Part shown: positions 13,594-14,371 of the stretch, one piece after another
Layout of the letters: each line of letters starts with the position of its first letter
How positions within the stretch are numbered: position 1 is the first letter of the stretch
NCBI GenBank assembly: GCA_964536785.1
Contig: CAZHYM010000013.1
Span: 1 to 14,371, forward strand
Direction of reading: 5' to 3'
Source of the DNA: CAZHYM01 sp964536785
GTDB taxonomy: Bacteria; Patescibacteriota; Saccharimonadia; Saccharimonadales; Saccharimonadaceae
Length of the DNA stretch: 14,371 nucleotides
The notes under the pieces: model-generated
What the model was told of the DNA's origin: nothing
Databases searched by the model: none
What the model saw: only the letters and a program-made list of their open reading frames with translations
Program-made: the position numbers and the translations under genes

Positions 13594-14121
13594 TTAGATT
13601 TTCTCAGCTCGCTGAGACAATACTTGAGCGAAACCACGCTGTGCACCATTTGCCACGCCCAAAAATTGAGTGAGGGGTGCTGCGATAACGCTGACAACTT
13701 GTCCGCGAAGTTGATCTTTTGAAGGCAAGCTCGCGAGAGCAGTAACCGTAGGGGTATCTAAAACTTTTCCGTCGTTAGACAGACCAGCTACTAGGTTCAT
13801 ATTTTCTCGTCCTTTGGCAAAGTTTGCTAAAGTTTGAGCTGGGGCAACTTCATCTTCACTTGAAAAAGCATAGATGAGTTGACCTTTGAAATCGCCAAGC
13901 TCGGCTTCCTTGAAGCGTGTATCGTTTTTCAAAGCTACTTTTACTAGACGGTTTTTGACGACTTTAAGTTCTACGCCATTTTCTCGTGCTAGCTTTCTCA
14001 GCTCTTGCATCTCCTTTACAGTTAAACCAGTGTATGTTGCACTAGCGACTGCTTTAGCGCTTTCAATCAACTTTCCTAATTCACTAACCAAAGTTTGTTT
14101 TTTATCGCGTGAAATAGCCAT
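13594..14121 (-). CDS. rplJ: Ribosomal protein L10 (uL10)
   Basis: Anchors L7/L12 dimers to 23S rRNA at the stalk base, and in many bacteria represses its own operon by binding the mRNA leader. The 175 residues match family length. Recognisable parts are the start MAISRDKKQTLVSELGKLIESA, ATYTGLTVKEMQELRKLAR (28-46), VVKNRLVKVAL (54-64) and the conserved DQLRGQVVSVIAAPLTQFLGV near the C-terminus. The C-terminal helix that carries L12 dimers follows. AAAGG lies several bases before the ATG at 14121. An L10-type leader precedes the gene. Confidence 0.98.
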   Translation of the reverse strand: MAISRDKKQTLVSELGKLIESAKAVASATYTGLTVKEMQELRKLARENGVELKVVKNRLVKVALKNDTRFKEAELGDFKGQLIYAFSSEDEVAPAQTLANFAKGRENMNLVAGLSNDGKVLDTPTVTALASLPSKDQLRGQVVSVIAAPLTQFLGVANGAQRGFAQVLSQRAEKI

Positions 14122-14184
14122 AAAATCCTTTCTTTAGTTTGATATTTCGACCAAATTGTTAATGTCCATTTACCTCTAGGATTT

Positions 14185-14208
14185 AAAAATCTTTGGCATT
14201 GCCAAAGA
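14185..14208 (-). terminator. Attenuator terminator in the rplJ leader
   Basis: TCTTTGGC (14208-14201), loop AAT and GCCAAAGA (14197-14190) form an 8-bp stem followed by TTTTT (14189-14185) on the minus strand, about 65 bases before rplJ. Its 5-prime arm overlaps the antiterminator partner at 14202-14210. Confidence 0.8.
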
Positions 14209-14278
14209 CATAAAAAGATTTTTTATCCTCGGTAGCTTGATTAAGTCGACACGACCGCTACTGTCTTTGGGTAATGTA
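14185..14278 (-). promoter_or_regulatory. L10-type mRNA leader with terminator/antiterminator switch
   Basis: From a transcription start near 14278, the RNA first shows CCAAAGACA (14270-14262), then a stem GTAGC/GCTAC (14261-14257 with 14236-14232) holding a small GTCG-TGT-CGAC hairpin (14255-14245). An ATAAAAA/TTTTTAT stem follows, then TGTCTTTGG (14210-14202). The first and last segments are perfectly complementary over 9 bp. The last also forms one arm of a terminator, so the two pairings exclude each other. This matches the known role of L10 leaders in L10(L12)4 feedback control. Confidence 0.75.
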
Positions 14279-14284
14279 GTAATG

Positions 14285-14312
14285 ATTATATCAGAATATA
14301 TCTTAAAGTAAA
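14285..14312 (-). promoter_or_regulatory. Promoter of rplJ-rplL
   Basis: On the minus strand, TATAAT (14290-14285) lies 16 bases after TTTACT (14312-14307), a 4/6 match to TTGACA. The predicted start near 14278 is eight bases before the first leader stem. An inverted repeat ATATCTT / AAGATAT (14298-14304 and 14322-14328) brackets the -35. I see nothing recognisable from 14329 to the right edge. Confidence 0.65.
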
Positions 14313-14371
14313 GCCTGTGCGAAGATATTTCCAGCATAGCAGAGGGTGTTGCAGAAAAAACTAAATACAGG

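Noticed and set aside
13886..14137. Plus-strand open frame of 83 codons opposite rplJ
   Set aside because: Mirror of a highly conserved ribosomal protein gene; Ser/Phe/Leu-rich product typical of antisense frames, no promoter or ribosome site.
1..14371. Mobile element, CRISPR array or defence island
   Set aside because: No transposase, integrase, phage or defence protein, no direct repeat array; the window is filled by housekeeping genes with consistent composition.

Overview
This AT-rich window comes from a bacterial chromosome and carries only core and housekeeping genes. Gene content, very short or absent intergenic gaps, pared-down proteins (a DnaX without its zinc module, a RecR without its zinc cysteines) and a small conserved protein of a type I associate with Candidate Phyla Radiation genomes all point to Patescibacteria. 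Saccharibacteria (TM7) is my best guess, but this is inference with no phylogeny behind it. TGA is used as an ordinary stop (recR) and no gene contains an internal TGA, so the UGA=Gly code of Gracilibacteria/Absconditabacteria is not in use.

Left part, plus strand (1-3880): queA, a two-helix membrane protein overlapping tgt, then an AI-2E/PerM-family transporter. queA and tgt encode two steps of tRNA queuosine modification and are preceded by nearly identical core promoters. Both enzymes depart from family signatures at several conserved positions.

Middle part, minus strand (3881-12365, read right to left): a DUF2797-family protein, dnaX (clamp loader), dnaB (replicative helicase), a GT-C type membrane glycosyltransferase, ybaB, recR, a DHH phosphoesterase (NrnA-like) and cysS. 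Spacing is zero to a few bases, with several 1-14 nt overlaps. The familiar dnaX-ybaB-recR cluster is present but split by dnaB and the glycosyltransferase. The convergent perM and cysS genes meet with their stop codons directly adjacent.

Right part, minus strand (12379-14371): a 170-residue coiled-coil protein with tandem beta domains under its own consensus sigma70 promoter, and the rplJ-rplL stalk operon. The operon has an L10-type leader with a readable terminator/antiterminator switch, and an intrinsic terminator follows rplL.

Two styles of translation start are visible. rplJ, rplL, ybaB, nrnA, cysS, the glycosyltransferase and the 170-residue protein have Shine-Dalgarno sequences. queA, the small membrane protein, the transporter, dnaX and the DUF2797 gene instead have a -10 hexamer only 6-12 nt before the ATG and no Shine-Dalgarno, so their mRNAs are probably leaderless or nearly so. 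I found no mobile element, CRISPR array, tRNA or rRNA. The most promising leads are the coiled-coil/tandem-OB-like protein, the loss of zinc sites in DnaX and RecR, the rplJL attenuator and the leaderless-promoter pattern.
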